Positions 27,086 to 39,385 of a DNA stretch of 64,000 nucleotides are shown one piece after another. The stretch comes from JAOPZW01 sp963789015 (GTDB lineage Bacteria; Actinomycetota; Thermoleophilia; Solirubrobacterales; Solirubrobacteraceae), in contig CAWBIU010000001.1 in the NCBI GenBank assembly GCA_963789015.1, forward strand, positions 2,418,001 through 2,482,000, written 5' to 3'. The translations under genes were made by a program, and so were the position numbers. Positions within the stretch are counted from its first letter, which is position 1. Each line of letters starts with the position of its first letter. Under the pieces are notes generated by a model that was not told the DNA's origin, searched no databases, and saw only the letters and a program-made list of their open reading frames with translations.

Positions 27086-28854
27086 GCGCGCACGCGCACG
27101 CCGGCGCCCCCTCGGCGGGCTTCTTCAGCCAGCCCAAGGCGGTGTGGGCGGTCGCCTTCGCCGCGGTCGTCTCCTTCATGGGCCTCGGCCTCGTCGATCC
27201 GATCCTGCCCGCCATCGCCCGCGACCTCGACGCGTCGCCGAGCCAGGTCTCGCTGCTGTTCACGAGCTACTTCGCCTTCACCGGCGTCTCGATGCTCGCC
27301 ACGAGCGCCGTCGCCACGCGCATCGGCGCCAAGCGCACCCTCCTCGGCGGGCTCGTCCTCATCATCGTCTTCAGCGCGCTGGCCGGCGCGTCGGACAGCA
27401 TCGGCGCGATCGTCGGCCTGCGGGCCGGCTGGGGCCTGGGCAACGCGCTGTTCATCGCCACGGCGCTGTCGGTGATCATCGGCTCCGCCAGCGGCGGCGT
27501 CGCCGGCGCGGTGATGCTCTACGAGGCCGCCCTCGGACTCGGCATCTCCGTCGGCCCGCTGCTCGGCGGCGAGCTGGGGGCGATCAGCTGGCGCGGGCCG
27601 TTCTTCGGCGTCGCCGTCCTGATGACGATCGCGCTCGTCGCCACCGCCGTCTTCCTCCCGCGCACCCCGCCGCCGCCGGCCGAGCAGCGCGTCTCGGTCC
27701 TCGATCCGCTGCGCGCGCTGCGCCACCGGGCGACCCGCGGCAGCGGCCTCACCGCCGTCCTCTACAACTTCGGCTTCTTCACGCTTCTTGCGTATACGCC
27801 ATTCCCGCTCGGCCTCGACGCCCACGGCCTGGGCTACGTCTTCTGCGCCTGGGGCGTGATGCTCGCGATCTTCGCCGTCTTCGCCGCGCCGTGGCTCTCG
27901 CGCCGCGTCGGCGACGTCGCCGGCCTCGGCGGCGCGCTGCTCGGCCTCGCCGCGTTGCTCGCGGCGATGGCCGTCCTGCACGACTCGCAGGTCGCGCTGA
28001 TCGCCTGCGTCGTCGTCGCGGGCGCCTTCCTCGGGGTCACCAACACCCTCATGACGCAGGTCGTCATGGAGTCCGCGCCGGTCGAGCGGCCGGTCGCCTC
28101 GGCGGCCTACAGCTTCGTCCGCTTCTGCGGCGGGGCCGTCGCGCCGTTCGTCGCCGGCAAGCTCGGCGAGCACGTCAGCGAGGCCTCGCCCTTCGTCCTC
28201 GGCGCCGTGATGACGGCGATCGCGCCCATCGTCCTCTACGCCTATCGGGATGCGCTCGTCCCAGTCCAGACCACCGAGAGCGACGCCGGCGACATCGTCG
28301 GCCCAGCCGAGCGCCGCGATCAGGCTGGGGCCACGCCGATCGCCCACAACGGGAAGGCGACGGCCACGGCCCCGATGGTCGTCGCCGTCGCCGGTGCGAC
28401 GGCCCGCCGGGTCAGCGCCATGGCCGTCCCCGTCGCCCGCGCGCGCGGCTCGGCCGTCCACGTGCTCCACGTCGCCGAGCGCGACATCGTCGCCGGGATG
28501 GACGCCGCCGACCTCGAGACCGCCGAGCAGGCCGAGGCGGTGCTCGAGGCCGCGGTCGCCGAGCTCGGCGAGGCCGGCGTGCCCGTCGACGGCGAGGTCC
28601 TGCGCAGCGTCGGCTCGCACGCGGACGTCGCGGCGGCGATCCTGCGCCGTGCCGCCGAGCTCGGCGCAGGCCTGATCGTCATCGGCCCCGGCAGCGGCCG
28701 CACCGGCCTGCACCCGACCGTCACCGGCGAGATCGCCGCCCACGCCCCGAGCCACGTGATCGTCGTCAACCCGCGCGCCGGCGCGCTCGGGCGCCCGCAC
28801 CCGGCCGCCGGCGACGGCGACACGGCGGCACTCTGGCGGGCGGCGCGGGCGTGA
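27082..28854 (+). CDS. MFS transporter fused to a C-terminal universal stress (Usp) domain
   Basis: Residues 1-395 form a 12-helix major facilitator transporter with an N-terminal VSFMGLGLVDPILPAIARDL motif as in drug/H+ antiporters and the loop-2 motif RIGAKR. After a ~30-residue linker, residues 430-580 form a UspA domain (APMVVAVAGATARRVS, VHVLHVAERDI, GSHADVAAAILRRA) ending in ATP-loop-like LIVIGPGSGRTGLHPTVTG. Usp domains bind ATP or act as stress-responsive switches, so transport may be gated by a nucleotide or stress signal. It is translationally coupled to a MarR repressor. The fusion is continuous with no frame break, 590 aa. Confidence 0.85.
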   Translation: MSAHAHAGAPSAGFFSQPKAVWAVAFAAVVSFMGLGLVDPILPAIARDLDASPSQVSLLFTSYFAFTGVSMLATSAVATRIGAKRTLLGGLVLIIVFSALAGASDSIGAIVGLRAGWGLGNALFIATALSVIIGSASGGVAGAVMLYEAALGLGISVGPLLGGELGAISWRGPFFGVAVLMTIALVATAVFLPRTPPPPAEQRVSVLDPLRALRHRATRGSGLTAVLYNFGFFTLLAYTPFPLGLDAHGLGYVFCAWGVMLAIFAVFAAPWLSRRVGDVAGLGGALLGLAALLAAMAVLHDSQVALIACVVVAGAFLGVTNTLMTQVVMESAPVERPVASAAYSFVRFCGGAVAPFVAGKLGEHVSEASPFVLGAVMTAIAPIVLYAYRDALVPVQTTESDAGDIVGPAERRDQAGATPIAHNGKATATAPMVVAVAGATARRVSAMAVPVARARGSAVHVLHVAERDIVAGMDAADLETAEQAEAVLEAAVAELGEAGVPVDGEVLRSVGSHADVAAAILRRAAELGAGLIVIGPGSGRTGLHPTVTGEIAAHAPSHVIVVNPRAGALGRPHPAAGDGDTAALWRAARA

Positions 28855-28944
28855 ACCGGATCACCCCGCGAACGCCGATGCGCCCGGTCATCCCGCCCCC
28901 CGCCCCGACCGCGTGCCGGCGCGCCGAACCGGGGACCTCGGCCG

Positions 28945-28972
28945 TTGCGCCCCTTGCGTGGCGGCGTAAACT
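28945..28972 (+). promoter_or_regulatory. Promoter for the carboxymuconolactone decarboxylase-like gene
   Basis: TTGCGC (28945-28950), 16 nt and TAAACT (28967-28972) predict a start near 28979, inside the palindrome at 28971-28985. Repressor binding there would block transcription. Confidence 0.45.
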
Positions 28973-28985
28973 TACCAATGGTAAG
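28971..28985. promoter_or_regulatory. Perfect palindromic operator, probable HxlR site
   Basis: CTTACC-AAT-GGTAAG is a perfect 15-bp palindrome about 55 bp before the carboxymuconolactone decarboxylase-like gene, overlapping its -10 element. HxlR-type regulators bind such dyads, and an HxlR gene is the next gene downstream. Confidence 0.65.
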
Positions 28986-29040
28986 AACGCCCCGGCAGCA
29001 GCGCACGGACGCCCTCTCCTCCCGCACCGAAGGCACCGCA

Positions 29041-29600
29041 TGAAGACCCCCATGAGCCGTTTCCATATCCACGACGAGCTCAGTGCCCCCGAGGGCTCGG
29101 TCCCCGTCCTGCGCGGGGCGCTGGCCACCGGCGGCCAGCTGCCGAACTTCCTCGGCGTGCTCGCCGGCTCGCCGGCCGCGCTGCGTGCGTACGCGCGCTT
29201 CCGCTCGGAGCTGCGCCACGGCAGCCTCTCGCTCCAGACCATCGAGCGGATCGCGCTCGCCGTCGCCGAGCACCAGCACTCCGAGCCCGGCATCGAGCTG
29301 CACAGCCGCACCGCCCGCCAGGCCGGGCTCGGCCTCGACGAGGTCGCGCTCGCGCGCGAGTTCGACTCACGCGACGAGCGCGAGGCGACGCTCCTGCGCT
29401 ACGTCAAGGCGCTCGTCGAGCACGGCAAGCCCGCGATGCACGTGCACGAGGAGGCGCGCGAGGCCGGCTGGTCCGACGAGCAGATCCTCGAGGCGATCGC
29501 CGCCACGGCGATCGAGACGTTCACCGCGATGGTCAACGTGGCCGGCGACGTCCCCGTCGACGGCAGCTGGGAGGACTCCCGCCGGCTGAAGGCCGCGTGA
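29041..29600 (+). CDS. Carboxymuconolactone decarboxylase/AhpD-fold protein lacking the CxxC
   Basis: This 186-aa protein has the CMD/AhpD fold: GALATGGQLPNFLGVLAGSP, RIALAVAEHQHSEPGIELHS, a helix with EREATLLRYVKALVE, and DEQILEAIAATAIETFTAMV, then VAGDVPVD. In AhpD the segment NxCxYCxxAH supplies the redox cysteines. Here the matching stretch is HQHSEPGIELH, so both cysteines are lost while the final His remains, and peroxidase chemistry is unlikely. It is probably under HxlR control through the palindrome at 28971. Many such stand-alone members have unknown substrates. Confidence 0.82.
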
Positions 29601-29645
29601 TCCACGCGAGGCCCCGTGCCGGCGAGCCCGGGTAGGCTTGCCGGC

Positions 29646-30053
29646 ATGAGCCTCGAGGGTGGGACCGGCGGGGCGAGTCGGCCGATGGCGCGGGAGGACG
29701 CCGGGCGTCCGGCCTGCTGCCCGTACTACCACGAGGCGGTCGAGCTCATCGGCCGCCGCTGGACGGGCGCGATCGTCGCGGTCCTGCTCGACGGCGGCCC
29801 GATGCGCTTCAGCGAGATCGCAAGCGCCGTGCCCGAGCTCAGCGACCGCCTCCTCTCCGAGCGCATGAAGGAGCTCGAGGCGCGCGGCGTGGTCAGCCGC
29901 CGCGCCGAGGCCGGCCCGCCCCTGAAGGTGCACTACGAGCTGACCGACATGGGCCGCTCGCTGCAGCCCGCGCTCAGCGAGCTCAGGCTGTGGGCGCAGC
30001 GCTGGCTGCGCGCCGAGTCCGGCTCGGCCGCCGGCCGGATCCGCTCGCTCTAG
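29646..30053 (+). CDS. HxlR family transcriptional regulator
   Basis: This 135-aa HxlR-type winged HTH has the family start CCPYYHEAVELIGRRWTGAI, the HTH MRFSEIASAVPELSDRLLSE and the wing KVHYELTDMGRSL. The paired N-terminal cysteines could sense thiol-reactive electrophiles or aldehydes, as in some HxlR proteins. TAGGCT (29633-29638) lies 7 nt before the ATG at 29646, so the transcript is probably leaderless. The upstream CMD-like gene and its perfect palindrome are the likely targets. Confidence 0.88.
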   Translation: MSLEGGTGGASRPMAREDAGRPACCPYYHEAVELIGRRWTGAIVAVLLDGGPMRFSEIASAVPELSDRLLSERMKELEARGVVSRRAEAGPPLKVHYELTDMGRSLQPALSELRLWAQRWLRAESGSAAGRIRSL

Positions 30054-30130
30054 ACGACGCACGCCGCCCGTCCCGCCCGACGGGTCCGACTGGCCCGGCG
30101 GTCCATGGCGGATGTTCTAGGGTCCCGCGC

Positions 30131-31465
30131 ATGCCCGAGCAGCCACGGACCGCGGACGACGTGAAGGCCATCTGCGAGGAGCGCAACATGCGCTTCATCC
30201 GCTTCTGGTTCACCGACATCCTCGGACAGCTCAAGTCCTTCTCGATCAACGTCGCCGAGATCGACGACGCCTTCGAGGGCGGGATGGGGTTCGACGGCTC
30301 GTCGATCACGGGCTTCAACGCGATCGAGGAGTCGGACATGATCGCCATGCCCGATCCGACGACGTTCGCCATCCTGCCGTGGCGCCCCGAGGTCGAGGGC
30401 GTCGGGCGGATGTTCTGCGACATCCTCACGCCCGAGCGCATGCCCTACGAGGGCGACCCGCGCCACGTCCTGCGCCGCGCGCTGGAGCGGATGAGCGGCG
30501 ATGGGCTTCGACACGTTCAACGTCGGCCCCGAGCTCGAGTACTTCCTGTTCCGCGACAAGAACGGGACCGAGGTCCTCGACGAGGGCGGCTACTTCGACC
30601 TCACCGCGCTCGACGCCGGCTCGGACGTGCGCCGCGAGACCGTCCTCGCCCTCGAGCAGCTCGGCATCCACGTCGAGTACACGCACCACGAGGTCGGCCC
30701 GAGCCAGCACGAGATCGACATGCGCTACGCCGACGCGCTGAAGATGGCCGACGACTGCATGACGTACCGCATCACGGTCAAGGAGATCGCGATGAAGTAC
30801 GGCTGGCACGCGACGTTCATGCCCAAGCCGCTGTTCGGCGAGAACGGCTCGGGCATGCACACCCACCAGTCGCTGTTCAGCGGCGGTTCGAACGCCTTCT
30901 TCGACGCCGACGACCCGTACTTCCTGTCGGCCACCGGCAAGGCGTTCATCGCCGGCCAGCTGCGCCACGCGCGCGAGATCAGCTCGATCTTCGCCCAGTG
31001 GGTGAACTCCTACAAGCGCCTCGTCCCCGGCTTCGAGGCACCCGTCTACCTGGCCTGGTCGCGGCGCAACCGCAGCGCGCTCGTCCGCGTCCCGCTCTAC
31101 CACCCGGGCAAGGAGCAGGCCACGCGAATGGAGCTGCGCTGCCCCGACCCCGCCTGCAACCCGTACCTGACGTTCGCGGCGCTGCTGCAGGCCGGGCTGG
31201 AAGGCATCGAGAAGGGCTACGAGCTGCCCGAGCCGATGGACAAGAACCTGTACCACCTGTCGCCCGAGGAGCGCCGGCGGCTGGGCATCGAGCAGCTGCC
31301 CGAGACGCTCGGCGAGGCGATCGAGATCACGGCCGAATCCGAGCTCGTCCTGCGCACGCTCGGCGAGCACATGTTCAACCGCTTCGTCGAGATCAAGCGC
31401 CAGGAATGGGAGGACTACCGCGTGCAGGTCAGCCAGTGGGAGCTCGACCGCTACCTCCCGGTGCT

Positions 31466-31469
<4 letters not shown>
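30131..31469 (+). CDS. glnA: Glutamine synthetase type I (single-base frameshift)
   Basis: This enzyme makes glutamine from glutamate and ammonia with ATP. The beta-grasp N-domain ends with GFDGSSITGFNAIEESDM, and the catalytic domain has NVGPELEYFLF, HHEVGPSQHEID, GSGMHTHQS, NRSALVRVP and the C-terminal NRFVEIKRQEW. The frame breaks near 30500: after ALERMSG an extra base (or two missing) intervenes before MGFDTFNVGPE. The corrected length is about 445 aa, the short alpha-type form, although KNLYHLSPEE keeps a Tyr at the adenylylation position. TAGGGT (30118-30123) sits 7 nt before the ATG. Since GS is normally indispensable, the break is probably a sequencing error. It overlaps the next gene (GTGA). 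Confidence 0.9.
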
Positions 31470-32316
<847 letters not shown>

Positions 32317-32320
<4 letters not shown>

Positions 32321-32943
32321 CTGCGCGAGATCCGGAACGTCGTCGTCGCGCCCGGGCCGGTGCGCCGGAAGCGCTTGCGCTGGTCGAGCTTGAGCGTCCA
32401 GCGCCCGGCGCTGACACGGTCGACGGGGATCCGCGGCGCGCGCACGCGCAGCGTCCCGCACACGCCGCGCGCGACCCCGAAGCGGTAGGTCCCGCGCAGG
32501 CGGCCGTCGAGCAGGAAGTGGCCGAAGATCGGGCGGTCCGTCGTGAAGCCGGCGAAGCGCCACATCGTCCGCTCGGTCGGGCGACCGGCGAGCGGCAGGT
32601 TCGAGCCGTAGGGCTCGCGTACCACGCGCACGCGGACGGTCGCCGTGTTCACCGGGTTGCTCTCGTCGACCATGACCATCGTCACCGTGCGCGGCCCGAG
32701 CTCGGTCACCGTCGGCGCCGTCAGCGTCGTGCTGAAGGCGCCGCTGGCGTCGGCCTGCGCCGCCCCCGTGACGTCGCCGGCGATCGACACGCGCGTGTTC
32801 GCGGTGAACGAGCTGCCCGAGATGGTCAGCGGCTGCGCCGAGGAGAAGCAGCGCCCGATCGTCGTGACGTCACCCGCGCGGGCGCCGGCCGGGACAGTCA
32901 GCGCGGCGACGACGACGACGGCTCCGATCCCGCCCCGTCTCAC
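32317..32943 (-). CDS. Secreted hypothetical protein, last gene of the DUF255-MMPL operon
   Basis: This 208-aa protein has a clean signal peptide (GGIGAVVVVAALTVPAGARA, then GDVTT). The mature part begins with an Ig-like beta-sandwich (PLTISGSSFTANTRVSIAGD, TVRVRVVREPYG), as in bacterial cell-surface adhesive domains, followed by a basic C-terminal part (RWTLKLDQRKRFRRTG). GTG at 32943 overlaps the MMPL stop. It converges on the aldo/keto reductase with a 4-bp overlap (CTAG). Function is unknown; export together with an MMPL transporter suggests an envelope role. Confidence 0.7.
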
Positions 32944-35050
32944 GATCCCTCGGCCGCCGCGGGCTCCTCGCCCCCGACCCGTCCCTGGTCACGCACGCGG
33001 CCGCCGGCGAGCGCCGACGGCCACCACACCCGGTCGCCCGCATCGAGCACGAGCGCGGGCACGAGCACGGAGCGCACGAGGAAGGTGTCGAGCAGCACCC
33101 CGAACGCGATCACGAATCCGATCTCGGTCAGGAAGACCAGCGGCAGCACCGCGAGCACCGAGAACGTCCCGGCCAGCACGATCCCCGCCGAGGTGATGAC
33201 GCCGCCCGTGACCGCCAGCCCGCGGACCATCCCGTCTCGCGTGCCGTGGCGCAGCGTCTCCTCCCGAACTCGAGCCATCAAGAAGATGTTGTAGTCGATC
33301 CCGAGGGCGACGAGGAACACGAAGGCGAACAGCGGCAGCGACGGATCGCTCCCGGGGAAGCCGAAGACGACGTCGAAGACGATCGCGCCGGTGCCCAGCG
33401 CGGCCACGAACGACAGGATCACGGTGGCGATCAGGAGCACGGGCGCAACGAGCGCGCGGAGCAGCACGACGAGCACGAGCAGCACGACGGCGAGCGTGAT
33501 CGGGATGATCGTCCGCGTGTCGCTCGAGGCCGCCTCGCGCAGGTCGCGCTCGATCGCCGTCGCGCCGCCGACGAGGACGTCCGGCCCGCCCGCGGAGCGC
33601 GCCGCGTCGCGGATCTCGCCGATCAGCGCGTAGGCCTCGGTCGAGTACGGGTCAGGCTCGAGGATCGCGCCGAGCAGCACGCCGGGCGGGCCCTGGTCGA
33701 CGGGCTGCACCTGGGCGACGCCGTCGACGCCGCCGACCGCCTGCGCCACCGCTGAGGCGCGGGCGCGGTCGGGCACGACGATGTCGGTCGGCGCGTTGGC
33801 GCCGCTCGGGAACGACGCGGCGAGCAGCTTGGAGCCCTCGACCGACTCGACCTCGCCGCGGAACGCGCTCGTCTGGGTCAGCCCGTTCGACAGGTTGAGC
33901 ATCCCCAGCCCCAGCGCGACGAGGACCGCGCAGGAGGCGAGCCAGACCGTGCGCGGGCGCCGCGCCACCGCCTCGCCCACGCGCCGCCAGGCGCCGTGCG
34001 TCTCGTCGGCGCCCGCGTCGCCGAAGTGCGGCACGCGCGGCCAGAACGCGCGGCGGCCGAAGATGGCCAGCAGCGCGGGCAGCAGCGTGAGCATCGAGAT
34101 CATCGCCACGCCGACGCCGAGCGCGCCGATCGGCCCCAGGCCGGCGGTGCCGTTGACCTCGGCGATCGACAGCGACAGCAGCGCGAGCATCACGGTCAGG
34201 CCCGAGGCCAGGACGGCGGGGCCGGCGCGCCGCAGCGCGATGGCCAGCGCCTCGTGGCGGTCCTCGTGGCGGCGCAGCTCCTCGCGGTAGCGGGCGACGA
34301 GCAACAGCGCGTAGTCGGTCCCGGCGCCGAGCACGAGCACCGACAGGATCGACGAGGACTGCCCGTTGACGGTCACGCCGAGCTCGGTGAGCACCCAGCC
34401 CAGCGAGCGGCTCGTGATCTCGGCGAACATCACCGCCGCGAGCGGGATCCACAGGAACAGCGGGCTACGGTAGATCAGCGCGAGCAGGACGAATACGATC
34501 GCGACGGCGGACAGCAGCAGCGTGCCGTTGATGTTCTCGAAGACCTTGATCGCGTCGGCGCTGAAGCCGGCGCCGCCGGTGACCTTGACCTGCAGCCCGC
34601 CGCCGGGGTCGCTGACGCGCTCGCGCGCCGCCGCGACCGGGTCGAGCAGCGTGTCGGACTCGCCGTCGCTGGAGATGTTGGCGATGAGCAGCGCGCCTCT
34701 GCCGTCGAGCGAGAACGTCGGCGCCCCGAACGGGGTCGTCGCTCGCAGCCGCAGGGCGTTGAGCTCGTTGCGGTCGGCGGCGATCCGCCCGCGGTCCGCG
34801 GCGGTCAGACCGCCCTCGCGGCGGTAGACGACGACCGTCGGCGCCTGCTCGGCCCCCTGCAGCTCCTCGGTGGCGGCCAGCGCGCGCGTCGACTCGGCGC
34901 CGCCGGGCAGGAACGAGGACGACTCGTTCTTCTCGTTGTCGGCGAACTTCCCGGGCAGGTTCGCGGCCAGGGCGCCGGCCATGATCAGGAGCCAGACCCC
35001 GAAGACGATCCACTTGTGGCGCGGGTGGGCGGGAAAGGCGAGCAGCCTGC

Positions 35051-35054
<4 letters not shown>
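32940..35054 (-). CDS. MMPL/RND-family transporter
   Basis: This 704-aa RND-type permease of the MMPL group exports lipids or hydrophobic compounds using the proton gradient. It has two halves, each with a large outer loop and six helices. The GxxxD-Y motif of the proton relay is visible twice: LVLGAGTDYALLLVARYREE in the first half and LVALGIDYNIFLMARVREE in the second. The start at 35054 (MSRLLAFPAHPRHKWIV) overlaps the DUF255 stop. The C-terminal tail is charged. The substrate cannot be assigned; the downstream secreted protein is a candidate partner. Confidence 0.9.
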
Positions 35055-37024
<1,970 letters not shown>

Positions 37025-37122
37025 CCAACACCCCTACCACGACCGTGTCGCGCCGGAAACAGGCGGCGCGCGGGCGTTAGTGTCCGCCCGCAGCCCCGTC
37101 CGCGACCGAGGAGTCCCCGAAC

Positions 37123-37515
37123 GTGCCGCTCGACCGCCAGACCGTGACCGCGCCCGACGCGCCGAAGGCCGCCGGCCCCTACAGCCACGCGGTGCGCAGC
37201 GGCGGCTTCGCCTTCCTGTCGGGCCAGACGCCGGTCGACCCGGCCACGGGCAAGCTCGTCGAGGGCTCGATCGGCGATCAGACGCGGCGCTGCCTGGAGA
37301 ACCTGACCGTCGTCGCCGAGGCGGCCGGCGTGCGCCTCGCCGATGCGGCCCGCATGACCATCTACGTCGTCGACATGAGCACGTTCGCCGAGGTCAACGA
37401 GGCCTACGGCGCCTTCTTCCCGTCCGACCCGCCCGCGCGCACGACGATCGGCGTGGCCGCGCTGCCGCTCGGCAGCCAGGTCGAGGTCGACGCGATCGTC
37501 GCCCTGGCCGACTGA
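37123..37515 (+). CDS. ridA: RidA family enamine/imine deaminase
   Basis: This 130-aa RidA/YjgF protein has the family signature PKAAGPYSHAVRSGGFAFLSGQ (conserved YS region) and the active-site Arg in ARTTIGVAALPLG with the terminal Glu (QVEVDAIV). RidA hydrolyses reactive 2-aminoacrylate and related imines released by PLP dehydratases. The very next gene is a threonine dehydratase, the classic source of these imines, 5 bp downstream. The start is the GTG at 37123 with GAGGAG upstream. Confidence 0.92.
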   Translation: MPLDRQTVTAPDAPKAAGPYSHAVRSGGFAFLSGQTPVDPATGKLVEGSIGDQTRRCLENLTVVAEAAGVRLADAARMTIYVVDMSTFAEVNEAYGAFFPSDPPARTTIGVAALPLGSQVEVDAIVALAD

Positions 37516-37520
37516 GGTCC

Positions 37521-38750
37521 GTGGCCGCGCCGACCCGCACGCTCGGCCTCGACGACGTCCTCCGCGCGCGCGAGGTGGCCGCCGACGTCGTCCGCCACAC
37601 GCCGGTGCTGCCCTCGCTCACCGTGACCGAGCGCTCGGGCGGCGAGGTCGTGCTCAAGGCCGAGAGCCTGCAGCGGACGGGCTCGTTCAAGATCCGCGGC
37701 GCGCTGAGCAAGCTCTCGGCGCTCGGCGACCGCTGTGCCCGCGGGGTCACCGCGGGCAGCGCCGGCAACCACGCCTGGGCGCTGTCGCATGCCGCGCGTG
37801 TGCGCGGCGTCCCGTGCGAGGTCTTCATGCCCGCGGGCGCGTCGCTCTCCAAGGCCGAGGGGTGCGCCGCGCTCGGGGCGATCGTCCACACCGCGGGCAC
37901 GTCGGTCGACGACGCCGTCGAGGCGGCCCGCGCCCGCGCCGACGAGGCCGGGATGGCCTTCGTGCACCCCTTCGACGACCTCGACGTCATCGCCGGGCAG
38001 GGCACGCTCGGTCTCGAGCTGCTCGAGGACATCCCCGACCTGGCGAAGGTCATCGTGCCGGTCGGCGGCGGCGGACTGGCCGGCGGGGTCGCCTTCACGA
38101 TCAAGTCGGCGCGCCCCGACGTCGAGATCATCGGCGTCCAGGTCGACAGCGTCGCCGCGTTCCCGGAGTCGCTGCGCCGCGGCGAGCCGGTCCGGGTCGA
38201 CCGCGCGCTGACGATCGCCGACGGCATCGCCGTCAAGCGGCCGGGCGGGCTGACGCTCCCGCTCGTCGCGCGCTGGCTCGACGACATCGTGCTCGTCTCC
38301 GACGACGACATCTCCGAGGCGATGGTCGTGTGCATGGAGAAGGCCAAGCTCGTGGTCGAGGGCGCCGGCGCGGTCGGCGTCGCCGCGCTGCTCGGCGGCC
38401 AGACCGAGCCCGCCGAGCGCGGCACGACGTGCGTGATCCTCAGCGGCGGCAACGTCGACGCCGGACTGCTGGCCAACGTCGCCCGCCGCCACGAGACCGA
38501 GGCGGGGCGGCGCGTCGTGCTGCTCACCCGGGTCCCCGACCGGCCCGGCTCGCTCGCGCGCCTGCTCTCGCTCGTCGGCGAATCGGGGGCGAACCTCGTC
38601 GACGTCTCGCACCTGCGCGAGGGGCTCGACCTGCACATCCGCGAGACGGGCGTCCAGCTCGTCCTCGAGACGCGCGGGCGCGACCACGCCGAGGACGTGA
38701 TCGCGCAGGTGCGCGCCGCGGGCTACGGCGTCGTCAAGGTCGTCGGCTGA
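37521..38750 (+). CDS. ilvA: Threonine ammonia-lyase (dehydratase) with ACT domain
   Basis: This 409-aa PLP enzyme deaminates threonine to 2-oxobutyrate, feeding isoleucine synthesis or catabolism. The PLP lysine is K57 in TGSFKIRGA, and the glycine-rich phosphate loop is VPVGGGGLAGG. A C-terminal ACT domain (LLTRVPDRPGSLARLLSLVG, about residues 325-409) is of the shorter type seen in TdcB/CTN-like threonine dehydratases, so it may respond to an amino acid. The GTG at 37521 follows RidA by 5 bp. Its 3' end overlaps a convergent GntR gene by 28 bp. Confidence 0.9.
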   Translation: MAAPTRTLGLDDVLRAREVAADVVRHTPVLPSLTVTERSGGEVVLKAESLQRTGSFKIRGALSKLSALGDRCARGVTAGSAGNHAWALSHAARVRGVPCEVFMPAGASLSKAEGCAALGAIVHTAGTSVDDAVEAARARADEAGMAFVHPFDDLDVIAGQGTLGLELLEDIPDLAKVIVPVGGGGLAGGVAFTIKSARPDVEIIGVQVDSVAAFPESLRRGEPVRVDRALTIADGIAVKRPGGLTLPLVARWLDDIVLVSDDDISEAMVVCMEKAKLVVEGAGAVGVAALLGGQTEPAERGTTCVILSGGNVDAGLLANVARRHETEAGRRVVLLTRVPDRPGSLARLLSLVGESGANLVDVSHLREGLDLHIRETGVQLVLETRGRDHAEDVIAQVRAAGYGVVKVVG

Positions 38751-39385
38751 GCGCCGGCGAGGTCGGCCACGGCGCGGTCGAGGTGGTCGCCCATGAGCGC
38801 CGGCGCGCGCTCGGCGTCGCCGTCGGCGATCGCGTCGAGCAGCAGCCGGTGCTCCGCCGCGAGCTCGGCGGGCTCGGCGTAGGCGGGGCGCAGCTGGGCC
38901 AGCGCCAGGCGGATCTCGGCCTGCAGCGAGGCGTACGCCCGCTCCAGCCGCGGGCTTCCGATCGCGTCGACGAGCGCGCGGTGGAAGGCCACGTCGGCGT
39001 CGACGGCCTCCGTCCACGAGGCGCCGGGGGCGAGCGACTCCATCCACAGCGTGGCCCGCGCGGCCCCCTCGGGGCGGATGCCGCGCGCGACGATCGCCTC
39101 GACGACCCCGACCTCGAGCGCCCGGCGCACGAGGAACAGATCGGCCACGTCGTCGTGGGTCAGGCGCGGGACGTGCGCGCTGCGGCTGCGCTCGCGGCGC
39201 AGCAGCCCCTCGTGCACGAGCTGCTGCAGGGCGGAGCGCACGGTCGGGCGGGCGACGCCGTACGCGGTCGCCAGCTCGACCTCACCGAGGCCGGCCTCAG
39301 GGGTGAACTGGCCGTCGATGATGCGCTCGCGCAGCGACGCGACGAGCGCGTCGGTCATCGAGACGGGGCGCAGGCGCGGCATCAC
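38723..39385 (-). CDS. GntR family (FCD) transcriptional regulator
   Basis: This 220-aa regulator has an N-terminal GntR winged HTH (TDALVASLRERIIDGQFTPE, TAYGVARPTVRSALQQLVHE) and a C-terminal FCD ligand domain with the conserved metal/ligand His residues (DVAFHRALVDAIG and AAEHRLLLDAI). It overlaps the HAD gene stop (GTGATG), so the pair is one unit. A perfect 17-bp palindrome at 40082-40098 over the HAD start is the probable operator, giving autoregulation. FCD proteins bind organic acids or sugar acids; the HAD substrate may be the inducer. Confidence 0.88.
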   Translation of the reverse strand: MMPRLRPVSMTDALVASLRERIIDGQFTPEAGLGEVELATAYGVARPTVRSALQQLVHEGLLRRERSRSAHVPRLTHDDVADLFLVRRALEVGVVEAIVARGIRPEGAARATLWMESLAPGASWTEAVDADVAFHRALVDAIGSPRLERAYASLQAEIRLALAQLRPAYAEPAELAAEHRLLLDAIADGDAERAPALMGDHLDRAVADLAGAQPTTLTTP

